Part shown: positions 23,602-36,404 of the stretch, one piece after another
How positions within the stretch are numbered: position 1 is the stretch's first letter
How the letters are laid out: each line of letters opens with the position of its first letter
Assembly: GCA_036320915.1 (NCBI GenBank)
Contig: JAXBDG010000011.1
Location: 1,138,501-1,202,500, forward strand
Length of the DNA: 64,000 bases
Reading direction: 5' to 3'
Origin: Linnemannia elongata
Lineage: Eukaryota > Mortierellomycota > Mortierellomycetes > Mortierellales > Mortierellaceae
Made by a program: the position numbers and the translations under genes
The notes under the pieces: generated by a model
Database searches by the model: none
Told to the model about the DNA's origin: nothing
Seen by the model: the letters and a program-made list of their open reading frames with translations, nothing else

Positions 23602-24620
23602 TGTGAATCACGTCCAGTCGGATCCAGTCCCTTCCAGTTGAGGTTATTGTTGTTGCTGGGTTGTTATTGAATGTCGTGTGATTGTGTGTACGAGTGTGCG
23701 TTTCGGTCGTCCTGATCAACAGGGCACAGGCTTGCTCTGTCGACTGCACCGAAATAAACGCTTGTCTCCTGCACGCGAGAAGAGGTATGTCAATGCAGCT
23801 TGAGTTGTTGTGTTGTTGGTATGTTCACGTCTGGTTGATTGTTGATTGTTTTTTTTTTGTCGCTCTGTGCGTCCGAATCGTGGAGTTCTTCAGAAGAAAG
23901 AAAAGACGACGAAGAGTTGGTAGTCAGACGTTTGTTGGACAGAGCGGGCTACGTTCCTCCTGTTCCGGGCGATAGTTGACGTCGTTGGTGTTGTTGTTGT
24001 CTCTTGGTGAGGTGGGGTGAGGCGGGGGAAGGATGTTGTTGTTGTTGTTGTCGATGTCCTAATGTCGACCGGAGAAAGAAACGAAAAGAGGGAACTGCTA
24101 TTTGAATGAAAAAAGACAACACTGGAAATTGAATTTTTTTTTCATTTCGTGTCTTTTTGTGTATCTGTGTGTGTTACAATTGCCGCTCACACAAAGAAGG
24201 AGCACACACCACATCACACCAAACATCATATAAAAAAGGGATAGCTCCTTGTGGATGCCACTCTTTCAAGGAATACCACACCCCGGATAATAATCGCGTC
24301 AACCATGGTTCTCTGGCTATTGTTTGGACGTGGCATACATCGTATTTTTATTCTTCAACGCGCACTTGAAGAGAGGGACAGCAGAGACAGCAGCAAAGAG
24401 TGAGTGGGCAGCCAGTCATAAAGAGTCTTTGCCACCATTTTTATACATAGATCCGATTGAGCATCACCACCATTGGACGACAGTCACTTGGCCTTCCTTG
24501 CCTTTTCTTTCGCCAAGGTGAGCCACGTCAACTTGACCTTTTGCCTTTCCCTCCTTTATTCTTTCTTTACATTCACCCTCCTTCCTTCCTTTCATTCCCA
24601 CTCCTTATTCGACTCCCACC
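23602..24620. promoter_or_regulatory. Divergent SET9/ATG9 promoter region
   Basis: About 1 kb between the two start codons. It contains TG- and GTT-rich DNA near SET9 (23640-24050) and a CT/CA-rich leader in front of ATG9 (24530-24620). Frames here have no coding features, so it is taken as promoter plus 5' UTRs. A small 5' UTR intron for ATG9 is possible (GTGAGC near 24519, acceptors further right) but unproven. Confidence 0.55.
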
Positions 24621-27600
24621 ATGCATAGACACTCACCATACAACACCAACTCCACAGGAGATACAAACGACAACATCGCTGACAACAACGACTCATTCAA
24701 CCCTTACCGTCCTCAGGACTCAGCCTCCGCTAGTGTTGCCGCTGTCTCTCCCTCCTCCTCTTTTCTGCGCCAGTCGTCCACCTCCAAGAAGAATGACAGT
24801 AGCAGCAGTAACAACAACAACAGCAACAACCCTCTCTCGACCAGCTCTACAACAATGACGACGACGGCCAATAATCCACCCCCCTTGATGCCCCTATTCA
24901 CCCCTGTTCTCCAAACCTTTCAAAGTCAGTACGGGTCTAGTGTCTTCCAGCAAGCACAGTCTGACGACCATCTTCAAGAGCAAGAGGGCTATGGCCAGGA
25001 GGACCTTGAACAATACAGTCATCAGCCTAGGCTGTCGAACTTTCAAGACGACCTCGATCAAGACGAGCACAACTACAACCACCACCACCAGCACCAGCAT
25101 CGCCAGCAATATCGTCACCGCCACAATCAAGAGGAAGACGACGACGAGGAAGAGGAAGTCGATCCCGACATATCCTCTCGGCGAAACCTTCTTTATGCTG
25201 GAGTAGGAGAAGCATCAAGCAGTACGCACTCCTCGGACGGAGGGAGGCGCGGCAATAACACATACTTCCAAGGCAACCGCCCTCTGACCTCCGGCCCATT
25301 TGCACTCAACAGGCCAAGCAACAGCAACGCCAGGAGTCACCATAACAACCCTTCTATACTACGACGCAATGTTGATATTGGCACGGACCATGAAGCACCA
25401 GCGTCGCTCATGATAGAGATGAACCAAGAGCACCAAGACGAGGACGACTCGGTAGGGTACTGGAACTTTGGCGACAGGGCTCGACGCAGACTTCAGTACA
25501 AGCGACCGGGAATGAATGCTGCGGAACTGGCCATGTGGAAATGGGTGAATGTCGAAAACCTGGACAACTTTTTAGCTCGAGTAAGGTCGATGAACACAGG
25601 ATATCTTTCTTATGCACGCATCAATGAACAAACTGCTTCTATATCCCTCGTTGTAGAGCCTGACATGTTTTTCCTCTTCCTCACCTTGTAGGTCTACACC
25701 TACTATGTAGGAAAGGGCATGTACACCATTCTACTGGAGCGGTGCTTGAATCTACTGTAAGTGTGTCAAAGTGTCGTGCTTAGTCCTGAGCGTTGGAGTC
25801 GATGTCGGTTTGAACCTTCTCTGATTTCGGGGTACACCTGCCTTCATTTTTAGGACGTTTGCTTTTGTTATCGGGTTTGCAACTTACTTGATCGGCTGCG
25901 TGGACTACCCTCGGTTAAGGCACTCGAGACACCTCAGCGAGGTCATCATCCCACAATGTGTCCATAAGTAAGTTCCCAAACGGTCTCCTCGAACTGCCAA
26001 TTGTGAGCGAGATAAGCTCTGAGCGGCTCGATGGTTCTGAGCATGAGTACGATCCCTGAAATTTTTTCCTGCCTCTTCATGTTCCGTCTCTCCTTTTTGT
26101 AGGCTATCAACTGGAACCTTCGTCGTGCTCCTGCTCTTTGCGACGTTTTGGATCGGTCAGTTGACTCGGCTCATCTACGATGTGCCCGAAATGGTGGACA
26201 TGCGCAACTTTTACACGTATCTGCTACAGATCCCTGATGTAAGCGCTAAAACAAATTCAAAGTGGTACTGCTCTGCTATCAAGCAGTAGAGACACAAAAC
26301 TAACGTCCTCTTGTTTGCCTAACATTCCTAGGAAGATATCCAGACCGTCTCATGGCATGAGGTGGCAGCGAGAATAATGAAGATCCGTGACAACAACCCC
26401 AATACCTCAACAACGGCTACGATTCAAACGACAGACACACAACGTCTCAACGCACATGACATCGCCAATAGAATCATGCGCAAGGAGAACTTCATGATTG
26501 CCATGTTTAACAAGGATTTGATCGACCTCTCGATACCAATACCGATGATGCACAACCGGACTATTCTCACGCGGATTTTGGAGTGGAGTTTGAGTTTCTG
26601 TATTTTGGGCTACGTTTTTGACGAACGTGGGCAAATCCGAAAGCGATTCCTCAAGGACACTCGCAGGACTGAACTTGTCGAAGGGTAGGTCTTGGGTGAA
26701 TCTTAATACTTGATGTCAACGCTGTATCAACAGACACAAGAGATCAGAAGCTAACGATGGCACTTTTGTCCATGAACTATTATAGATTGAGAAGACGATT
26801 TCAATTCATGGGTCTTGCAACGTTGCTCTTTTCTCCGTTCATTTCCATTTACCTCACGCTTTACTTTTTCTTCCGATATTTTGAGGTAAATCATATATCT
26901 GTTTTTTTCATGCCTTGCAGTAACCCAACGCTTGTCTTTGTTTGAATCATGCAACTCATTCAACTCTTTGAGCTCTTCCAGGAGTATCACAAGAATCCAA
27001 GCTCGATCGGCACCAGACAATATACACCGGTGGCGAAATGGAAGTTCAAGGAGTTTAACGAGCTACCTCACCTATTTGAGGCAAGGATCAATGCGAGTTA
27101 CCCACTGGCGATGAAGTACATTAACCAATTCCCTAAGGAAAAGACGATCTTGCTTTGCAGGTAGGCTTTCATTCTTTTTTTTTCTTTGCATATGATACGT
27201 TTTATGCTATAGTTCTTGTAAATATTGATCACCTACCTCATCCTATCGATAGATTTGTTGCATTTGTCTCTGGATCTTTTGCGGCTGTTCTCGCCCTGAT
27301 CACGCTTTTCGATCAGGAGTTGCTCCTGGGTTTGGAGATTACCACAGACAGGACCGTGTTCTTCTACCTGGGACTCTTTGGAACCATCATGGCTGTGAGT
27401 CGGGGCATGATTCCAGATCAAACAGAGAGCTTTGACCCGGAACTTTTAATTCGAGGTGTTGTTGAGCACACCCACTACATGCCCAGCGAGTGGGAAGACA
27501 AGCTGCACACCGACGAGGTATATACTTTTGTTCATGCAATGGCCTTCCTTATACATTTATCTCATAGTTCTCACCTAACCTTACCCTATCCGTTGATTTT

Positions 27601-28824
27601 AGGTCCGGAAACGATTTGCGCTGCTTTTCGAGTACAACGCGATGTTGTTCCTTATGGAGTTTATGAGCTTGGTCTTGACGCCTTTGATGCTGTGCCTGAG
27701 CTTGGCAAATTGCAGTGAGAAGATTGTTGACTTTTTCCGGGAGTTCACGGTCCATGTCGATGGAATAGGATATGTCTGCAGTTTTGCTGTCTTTGACTTT
27801 AAGCGGCAAGGAAACGTTAAGGTAATCAAGCGCACAAACACCTAGTTGTGATTGTGTTTTTAAGAGAGTTACGCAAACAAGCGGCGGGGGGTCTCGACGT
27901 TAACAAATGTACTTTTTTCATTGAACTTATTAGTACGGAAACAACGCCGCAGGCACTATGAACGAGCATGTTGTTGCCAACGAAAACAAAATGGAGAAGT
28001 CGTTCCTGAACTTCAAGGTAAACGCCATATCATGCCGCCTAGTCCGAAGGTCACTGTCCTCGCTTTACAAAAAATGCTTTTTATTAATCTATCCCTCAAC
28101 TTCACCTGTCTGCATGTAGCACAATAATCCTGACTGGGAACCAAATGACCCTGAAGGCTCAATATACCTTTCAAAACTGCTGAAAGCCGAGTCGGTACAA
28201 AACCATCGCAACCATCATCGATTCTACCCTGGAGATGAGCCTTATCAACAGCCCGGACAATGGGGGCAGAGCTCTGCGTTCATGCGACCACGGGGGACTG
28301 GCGGCTCCTACTATAACCGCGGTGAGAAGAGATCTTCACAGGCGAAGAGTCGACTGGGTCGTGGCGTGTATAATCGCCATTCTGAAGAAAATGAGGATGA
28401 TGACCAGGATGATGTTGTAGACGACAATGCGCAAAATCGTGGTCAAGGTCCAGGTGTCAAGTTTTTCTTGTCGTCAAACCAGGGATCAGCGCGAGGACAG
28501 GATCGATACCCAAATAGGTTTAACAGTGACAGTGGGTCAGAATCAGGAGGATATGACGGTCGTGGTTCCGCAGAAGTTCAGCGTCATCGGACCAGGGTAC
28601 AACCGACATCTGGGTTGGCGTTCACAAGCGATCTAGGTGACTCGTTTGTGTCTGAGATTGGAGGATCTTCGGGCCACGCTGGATCTGGGTCTCGTCGGGA
28701 ACGGGGCCGGGATCAAGGACAGGATGATATGGCAGATAGTTTGGAGGACGAGCGCGAGTCGCAGAAGAAGGGAGTGTTTGGGTTGTTGAACCAGATCTAC
28801 GAATTGAACAATGTCACTAAATAA
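24621..28824 (+). CDS. ATG9: ATG9, autophagy membrane scramblase, about 1,059 aa
   Basis: Multispanning lipid scramblase of small vesicles that supply membrane to the growing autophagosome. Eleven exons: 24621-25580, 25692-25756, 25854-25967, 26103-26238, 26332-26684, 26786-26885, 26982-27160, 27253-27517, 27603-27821, 27934-28017 and 28120-28824; they total 1,060 codons. The N-terminal 270 residues are Asn/Gln/His-rich and acidic. The core starts at [18 protein letters not shown], has hydrophobic segments (about residues 330-385 and onward) and the conserved NYP/N-like [16 protein letters not shown] and [14 protein letters not shown] segments. The C-terminal tail is Gly/Arg/Gln-rich. Length is close to other fungal ATG9 proteins. 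The start is the first in-frame ATG, in CACCATGC context. Confidence 0.93.
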
Positions 28825-29165
28825 AGATGCTAGAATCCTTTCGGTGTGTGCAGCGGCAATGATTATTAAATATAGTTTTGGTGATCGAGAGATCAGTCTT
28901 GAGCTCCTCGCGCCTCTTGCGGCCCATTGCTTGGAATATCTGATCGGATCCCGTGTCGGGGAAATACTCAGCCAGCCAGGAACGGATCGAAATGTTGCCG
29001 CCCTGAACCTTGTGTACGTTCATGGGATTTCCCCACAATTTGCCTATTGGCTGAATGGACCGGCGAAAAAGGAACTCTCGATCATTTCCGGGGTATGGGT
29101 GAGGTCCACGCTCTCCTGTCCATGGATAAATAAATGCGCGAAGCAGCCTTTGATATACTTCTTTG

Positions 29166-29214
<49 letters not shown>

Positions 29215-29261
29215 GCTCCATATCACACTCCTATTCACCCTTCTTCATCCACCTTTCAATC
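28825..29261 (+). promoter_or_regulatory. ATG9 3' end and IDH promoter/5' UTR
   Basis: 437 bp between two same-strand genes. It holds the ATG9 3' UTR (an AAATAAAG overlaps the stop codon) and the IDH promoter. A 42-nt TC repeat (29170-29211) lies about 50 nt before the IDH start. Short frames over 28811-29100 on both strands show no homology that I recognise. Confidence 0.55.
29170..29211. repeat. TC microsatellite in the IDH leader
   Basis: Perfect (TC)21 run immediately upstream of the IDH start, within the likely 5' UTR or core promoter. Confidence 0.9.
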
Positions 29262-31324
29262 ATGCACTCTGGCAACAAAATCAAAGGTTCGAGGCACTAT
29301 GACGCCTATGCTAACAAGTGGCATCAAGACTCGCTTCTCGTCGCTAACCCGCTGCATTCTCTGCTTTCCTTGCCCTCTTCTCGTTCAATGCTTCAGGCGG
29401 TACTGTCGTCGAGATGCAGGTGAGCTGAAAACGAACATGCACTACCATGAGAGTCAACGAAAACGAATGCATTCCTTTTGAGGTTCTTTCTACTTCTCAT
29501 TCCTAATTACGTCCTCTTACTTTTCCCGTAAACAGGGCGACGAAATGACCCGTATCATTTGGGACGTTATTCGCGACAAGGTAACAGGGAAATATCATTG
29601 AAGAGGCAAGGAGAGCTGTTTGAATACGGGAATAAGAGTAATACCGTGTGAAGATTGTCGTCTTTCCCTCCACGCTTGTCTTTTCTGAAAGCAGATTGCA
29701 AGTGGACATAAGGATGAAGCGACGAGGGCTCTTTTTTTTTTGCCACCTACTTTTGCTTTTTTTTTTTTGTTCCCATGGTGTAAGGCGGCAGGGCGGCTCG
29801 TAATGGGCCGAAAGTTTGCTCGGCAACTTTTTTTTGATACTTTGTATTCGCATGGATGTTCTCTCGCTTCATAGTTGATTCTTCCATACGTCGACCTGGA
29901 TATCAAGTTCTTCGATCTCGGCATCCAACACCGCGACCAAACCGATGACCAAGGTGAGCAAATAGCGAGGACTCGAGTATTAATTCCACGTCTGACTGTT
30001 CACGACTGGATCAAGCATTTCTAACTTCTTCTGCCCTGAACTCAATTGTTCTTCAGTCACGATCGATGCTGCCGAGGCGATCAAGAAGTACAAGGTCGGC
30101 ATCAAGTGCGCTACCATTACTCCTGACGAAGCTCGTGTGATCGAGTTCAACCTCAAGCAGATGTGGAAATCTCCCAACGTAAGCCTTCTTTCCTTTGCTC
30201 CTTTTTATTTTCTTATCCGGTGATGCGATTTAAGAACAGGTTCTTATCAACCCTCACTGTTTCCTTTCTAGGGTACAATCCGCAACATTCTGGGAGGCAC
30301 TGTGTTCCGTGAGCCTATTCTCTGTAAAAACATCCCCAGATTGGTTCCAGGATGGACTCAGCCCATTATCTTGGGACGCCACGCCTTTGGTGACCAGTAC
30401 AAGGCTACTGATATTGTTGTGAACGGACCTGGTCGTTTGGAGCTTGTCTTTACGCCGAAGGATGGATCTGAGAAGAAGAATTTGGTTGTATATGACTTTG
30501 AAGGACCTGGTGTTGCCCTTGCAATGTACAACCACGATGAGGTATGTCTATCGAGACAATAGCACTTTTTTATTGACCGAAAACATGGTGTAAAGGACAC
30601 AAAATACTGACTACTTTACTTGATGCATTTGAATTCATAGTCGATTACCGGATTCGCTCACTCGTGCTTCAAGGTTGCATTGGACAAGTCATACCCTCTT
30701 TATATGTCAACCAAGAACACTATCTTGAAGAAATACGATGGCCGCTTTAAAGATATCTTCCAGGAGATCTATGAGCGCGACTACAAGGCACAGTTTGAGG
30801 CTAAGAAGATCTGGTATGAACACCGTCTCATCGACGATATGGTCGCACAGATGCTTAAATCCTCGGGAGGTTTTGTGTGGGCCTGCAAGAACTATGACGG
30901 CGATGTTCAGTCGGATATTGTTGCCCAAGGCTATGGCTCACTCGGACTCATGACATCCGTTCTTTTGACACCCGATGGTCAGTGCTGCGAGGCAGAGGCT
31001 GCCCATGGAACCGTGACTCGACACTACCGCGAACACCAGCGTGGCCGCGAGACTTCGACCAACCCCATTGCATCAATCTTTGCCTGGACGCGTGGGCTTG
31101 AGTTCCGTGCCAAGCTCGATGGCAACGCGGCATTGAACGACTTTGCTCAGCAGCTCGAACGCGTGTGCATTGATACGATTGAAGCTGGCGACATGACCAA
31201 GGACTTGGCGTTGATTATCCACGGCAAGGACCTCAAGCGCGAGCACTACCTCAACACGTTTGACTTTATGGATCGCTTGGCAAGCAACCTTCGCAAACGC
31301 AGAGGTCTGCAGCCCGCCCTTTGA
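29262..31324 (+). CDS. NADP-dependent isocitrate dehydrogenase, cytosolic type, 415 aa
   Basis: Converts isocitrate to 2-oxoglutarate, CO2 and NADPH. Exons 29262-29286, 29397-29419, 29536-29580, 29875-29953, 30057-30178, 30272-30541 and 30641-31324 total 416 codons. The first two exons are only 25 and 23 nt and join to [16 protein letters not shown], directly before GDEMTRIIW. Family motifs are [12 protein letters not shown], the substrate-binding [19 protein letters not shown], and the NADP/metal segment [16 protein letters not shown]. No mitochondrial presequence or C-terminal SKL is present, so cytosol is most likely. Such an enzyme can supply NADPH for fatty-acid synthesis, which matters in oleaginous fungi; that link is inference. 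ATAAAATT follows the stop. Confidence 0.93.
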
Positions 31325-31596
31325 AGTAGGCTTTTCATGAATAAAATTCACGTGATTTACAGATGTGAATAGGTGTATGTCTTGCGATTAGGAGGTCTGC
31401 TGGGAGAGAAAGCAACTGTTGGCTTTTGTCCTTCAAAGAGGAGGTTGTTCTCTTCCCCTTCATCCTTCGCGTTCAGTTCAGGAACCAAGCCGACACAAGG
31501 ACATCTTCCAGGAACGTTTCTTCTTCTTCATTCCGTCGAGCCAAACATAAATCGAACCATCCATCAACCCTCTACACCCAACTCCCAGCTCGCACC

Positions 31597-32961
31597 ATGG
31601 CCTCAAACAGTCAGGACCAACAGCGCGAGAGCCATCTCATCTCTCTCAAGGTCATGCGTCTCTCGCGTCCCTCGCTCGTCACAGGACACAGTCTCTACTT
31701 TGGCTCACCCTACACCGCAACAACGCCCTCTGCCACCGAGAAACCTTCTGCCACTGTGGGTGAGCGGCCCAACATGACCTCAATCCTCACAGACGCCCTC
31801 TCAGACCTCTCTCTCAGTCAACTGGAACGGGTTCACCCTCCGTCCTCTGGCAGAGCTGTCCACCCAACCACATCTCCCGAGGCCAAGCACATGGACGCAA
31901 GGACAGGAGCAGGAGCGGATACAGGTACTCTGGACATTGGCGACTTCGGAGTGTCGGAGCTGCTGACCATGCCTGCCTCCTTTGGCAACATATACCTCGG
32001 CGAGACGTTTACTTCGTATATCTGCGCCAACAACGAGTCGGCTCACCCAGTTCGCGATGTGATCCTCAAGGCAGAACTCCAAACGTCAACACTGCGCTTC
32101 GCTCTCTCAGATACTCTTGCCAACCGACGCCGGTCACCAACGGATTCGCCATCTTCACCTCAATCACCGCCAGCTTCGGGAGGTCATATTCAACTGCTGG
32201 AGTCGGGAAAGACAAACGAGATGATTGTGTCGCATGAGATCAAAGAGCTGGGGATCCATATTCTCGTCTGTTCAATTCAGTACACCACATTGGATGGACA
32301 ACAAAAGTCGTTCCGCAAGTTTTACAAGTTTCAAGTCCTGAACCCGCTCTCAGTCAAGACAAAGGTCAACCACTCGGCGCCCAGCTCGACAGCCCCACCT
32401 CAGGACCCCAACAGCCAACAGTCAGGAACAACAACTTTGCATGTCTCGAATGGAGGACGTGTTTTGCTGGAAGCCATGGTCCAGAACGTGTCGGGAGTAA
32501 CAATGTGGATGGAGCGGATGCGTTTCGAGGTGGCGGACGCGTTCACGGTTCAGGACCTCAACGTAGTGATCGACGAGCAGAAATCCGCCAAACAAGACGA
32601 CAACAAGACTGCAGATGGATCTACAGAGGCTGGGGCTGTAAGTATCTTTGGCCAACACGATTACTTTGCGCCCAACGACGTTCGACAGTACCTCTACGTC
32701 CTCACACCCAAGCCCGGCAAGGAACTCTTTGCCAAAACGACCAACGTGCTCGGCAAGATGGATATCCTCTGGAGATCACAGTTTGGAGAGACCGGACGTC
32801 TGCAGACAAGTCAGTTGACACGGAAACCGGCTCCACTGGATGAGATTGCAGTTCAAGTAGTCAAGATCCCAGAGACGATCCGGCTAGAGGAGATTTTCTC
32901 GATCGAGATTGTGGTCAAGAACCAGTCGCTGGGCGGTGCCGGGTCACCTCAACAACAACAG

Positions 32962-32995
<34 letters not shown>

Positions 32996-33468
32996 AACAA
33001 CAACAAGGTCACCACCCCGGACCTCCAGTGCGGCAAGGAAGTGCCACTCATTTCCCTCGGTCACCATCTCCTGCGGGCATTGCAGGCTCACTTGCTCGAC
33101 CCCCAGCGGCGATTGCACGAGGTGGCTACGTTCCTCCTACCCGTCCGGTCGAAACTCCAGCAGGCGCAACCAACCAACCACCTTCCCAACAACAGCAACA
33201 GAGCTCATCTGGCATGCCTCAGGATCAGAACGCAATGAAGCTGATGTTGACAGGAGTGAAGCAAAAGATGGGCGCCATCCTTTTGAGCGGGCCAAACAGT
33301 CGGCAACTGGGTCCCGTTCCTGCGGGTGGCGAAGTTCGGGTGCGGTTGGACTGGTTCCCATTGACTAGTGGCGTGCAAAAGATTGGTGGTATCCGGCTTG
33401 TTGATATTATTTCGGGCTATTCTGTTGAACTCGACCACTTGACTCATGTATTTGTCGAGCACACCTAA
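31597..33468 (+). CDS. TRAPPC13: TRAPPC13-like TRAPP complex subunit (DUF974), 623 aa
   Basis: Subunit of the TRAPP Rab-GEF complexes that act in Golgi traffic and autophagy. Single exon. The start at 31597 (GCACCATGG) was chosen over an upstream in-frame TTG/CTG stretch because it has a good context and family-like N-terminus (LISLKVMRLSRPSL). Core motifs are LTMPASFGNIYLGETFTSYI and VLKAELQTST, followed by two Ig-like beta domains (KFYKFQVLNPLSVKTKV; QVVKIPETIRLEEIFSI). The C-terminus keeps LDWFPLTSGVQKIGGI. It differs from animal homologues by a 19-Gln tract and a Pro/Gln-rich loop inserted before the last domain. A TAATAAAAA signal overlaps the stop. Confidence 0.88.
32950..33006 (+). repeat. 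CAA/CAG repeat encoding polyglutamine in TRAPPC13
   Basis: Nineteen consecutive CAA/CAG codons within the loop between the last two beta domains of TRAPPC13. Mixed codons suggest the tract is old or stabilised rather than a recent pure expansion. Confidence 0.9.
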
Positions 33469-34104
33469 TAAAAATCAAAAGACAGACCATTGTTTAAGTT
33501 CAATCCGTGTTCTCGGCAGGAGGGTGCACAATGTTGAGAAAGGGTGGTTGAGGAACAATGGATCAGGGTCGAAGCTGCTATGAACGAAGCAACCTTCACA
33601 CTGGCATAGGAGTAAAAAAAAACAGAACCATTGAAAGGGGGCAGGCTCAAAAGGAAACTTGCCTGTCCCCCTTTCGCCATCCTTCATTCTCCTGTCTCGT
33701 CTAGGCCTTTTCCCCGCTCTGTCTCCCTTCTCTTTCTCCCCCTCTTCCTTTACGGACAGCAAAATAGGCCTAACCCCTTGATCTAACAACTGTCTCCTCG
33801 CACTTCATTTCGCCCCCTTGACTCCACCCTAGCAAGGGTCAGACATAGAACTCTCCATGGCAATGTAACCAACCCCAGCCTCATCTCCAAGTTTACCTTT
33901 CCCGGTCGAAGTTCTTTCGCTTAGTTACTCCTCTGAGGCGGTCTCCTCCTCCTGCCTTTCAACATTTTCTCGTTTTTAGCACTTGTTTGCTTTTCTTCTA
34001 CTTTTTTCTTCAACTTCCCTCACATTCCTTGTATACTTCTGCAAACCCTCCCCCCCACCATTCGGAAAATACCTTTTAATTCACACGTCAGGTCTTTATT
34101 ACCT
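33469..34104. other. TRAPPC13 3' region and glycosyltransferase leader
   Basis: 636 bp with no supportable gene. The left part is the TRAPPC13 3' UTR; the right part (33660-34100) is pyrimidine-rich and typical of the leaders in this window. Confidence 0.5.
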
Positions 34105-36404
34105 ATGTACGACCACAGCCACCAATTCGAGCAAGTCTCACGGACCATCACAACCCGGACACGGCGGTTCTTTAGCAACACCCCCAACCCAAGCACACTG
34201 TTACGCAACTCTGCAGGAAAACCTCGCCGAGTGCGATTCGGCATCGTCCTCCCCGCAATATGTCTTTCCCTCTACCTCCTCTACCTCATAAATTCCCTTC
34301 TCTACGGACTCTTCTTTGGACCAAGCAGGAACAGCAGCAATAATGACAGACGACCTACAGGACACGGACCTATGAAGCCTCCGACGTGGCTCGATCGTGG
34401 CGATATATCAGAGATGGAGATGCGGCCTGTGGAAGGGACCAATATGACAACAGCGATTCTGCTTAGTTGGGAGAGAATGGATTCGCTGAAGGAGATTGTT
34501 GTTCACTTGTGCCCGCATGTTATGTTCAAGGAGATCATGATCTGGAACAATAAGGTCGATGTCCATCTTGAAGAAAAGGTACCCAACAGAAAGGCCGTTC
34601 TTTTCCCATTGCTTCGTTCTAATGACAAGAACACTAAAAACTTAACACCTATGGTGCTCTATTGTTCGACGCCTATAGATGTTCAATTGCCCAAAGGTGA
34701 GGGTGTTCAATTCGCCTAACAACATGTTCTTTGTTGCTCGCTACATGGCCTGTGCGATGGCCTCGTCGCCCTACTGCTATTTCCAAGACGACGACTGGAA
34801 GATTCACTACCTCCGATCCATGTACGCCAACTTTCTGCGACACCCTCAGTTCCTCCATACCGACACCAATTCCGATGTCTGGGCACTCACTAACTGGCGC
34901 TGGTGCTTCTTTGAAGATGGTAAGAGATGCCTTAAAGCACTCACTAGAGGATCCCTTTTTTCGTATGTGATGCCTGTGTGTGTCTATGCTCTTATCTCAC
35001 CCTGACTTTCTTTTATATCTCTCTGAGAATAGAGGTGAACATGCACTCCTGCTTCTCATGGCTTGGAACAGGATCTCTGGCAACTAGGGACAGTGTGGTC
35101 AAATTCCTGAAACAGGCTTCGGTGACAGACATGGACCCCTTGGAATTCGCTTATGGTGACATGTACTTTTCGACATTTCTGAACCAGGTCCCTTACCAGC
35201 TCGAAAACTATCTGGAGGAACTTGTTGACCCTGCCAAGGATGAGGCTGCCTTTAGTAAAGGTTCCTCTGGAAAGTCTAGGAACAAGCAATACATGGTAAT
35301 TGGAGAAGTGTCAATAGGACATCTAAACAAGCTGCTCCCTTCTTTGATGACAACGTATTCTAACACCATCCCCCTTGTTTCCCATACTACTCTTACCTCA
35401 TATCAGCACAAGGCAGCTCAAAAGGCTTGGGATGCACTGAAGAGAAAGGACCCAGCATTTGAACAGGAAGAACTACACCCGACATATCTGGAACGCGACG
35501 TTCGATCCCCTTGTGCCGATGACCGGTGCCTCATTATCTCCAATAAGCACCCGTTTCCCGATGTCCGGATGTTCAAGTACCGCCCGTACATCGACATTGA
35601 AGAGATTGAAAAGATCCACACCTTGTACGAGGATCCCTCTATCTACATCCGCTACCCGTTCAGCAAGGCCGTCGATGGAATGGACAACACTGCATACAAA
35701 AGTACGCAACCGATTGCCCAGGGCGACTATATTGGACTGGACATGTTGCTCGAGATAGATCGTAAGATCGAGTACAGGCTTCTCTATCAGATGGGCGACC
35801 AGTGGATCAAGAATGCTAAACTGGAGGTTGCGGGTAGCGATGCCGTCTACGTAAGTTTATTATTTTTTTGACATGAGATGAAGAGAGAAAGAGAGCGATT
35901 ATGGATATTGGATATGATATGGATATCATTGCATACTCTTTCGCTCACACTCACCCTCATGTTTGGCACATACACACGTGTTGACCATCTTTCACTCCTC
36001 CTGCTCAATTTCAATAGCGAACAATCCCACTTCAGTACACTTGCAAAGATGTCCGGAACATGGACTACAGCGGCAAGATCACCCTCGACGTCGAGCACGC
36101 ATTCCTGAACCGCGCCTGGGACAACCTAGTCTTTGACAAGAAGGAAATGGACAAACTCGAGTACGATCTAGATGTCGACAAGGACGACGACGAAGACGAG
36201 GAGCAGGACCTGAGCCAGAGCCACAACAGGCAACAATCGCCCAAAAAGACACCCGAACTGTCGTACTATGAAGACTATGGATGGAGGACGCAGTGCAAAT
36301 TTGTAGTCCATGAGGCGTCCAAGTTTAGGTTCATGCGCCTTGTCAGTGGACAGGATGAGGCGTACCCGTTTGTTGTTTATGACCTTGGGTGGAAAGTTAT
36401 CTAA
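34105..36404 (+). CDS. Type II membrane glycosyltransferase-like protein, 596 aa
   Basis: Exons 34105-34578, 34679-34919, 35033-35295, 35407-35850 and 36036-36404 total 597 codons. One hydrophobic segment (about residues 47-72, IVLPAICLSLYLLYLINSLL) after a basic cytoplasmic tail suggests a Golgi type II protein. The luminal part resembles GT-A enzymes of the GT64/exostosin-C-terminal kind: AILLSWERMDSLKEIVVHL, then MIWNNKVDV, then NSPNNMFF and a DXD-like YFQDDDW metal/sugar-nucleotide site. A second region (about residues 350-560) with HPFPDVRMFKYRPYID and a DYSGKITLDVEHAF segment is not recognised and may be a beta-rich accessory domain. An acidic loop lies near the C-terminus. Donor, acceptor and family number remain uncertain. 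Confidence 0.7.

Noticed and set aside
28811..29302. Plus-strand frame of 163 codons overlapping the ATG9 stop, and a minus-strand frame at 28817-29038.
   Set aside because: No family resemblance; the plus frame runs into the TC repeat as Ser-Leu polymer and overlaps the IDH first exon.
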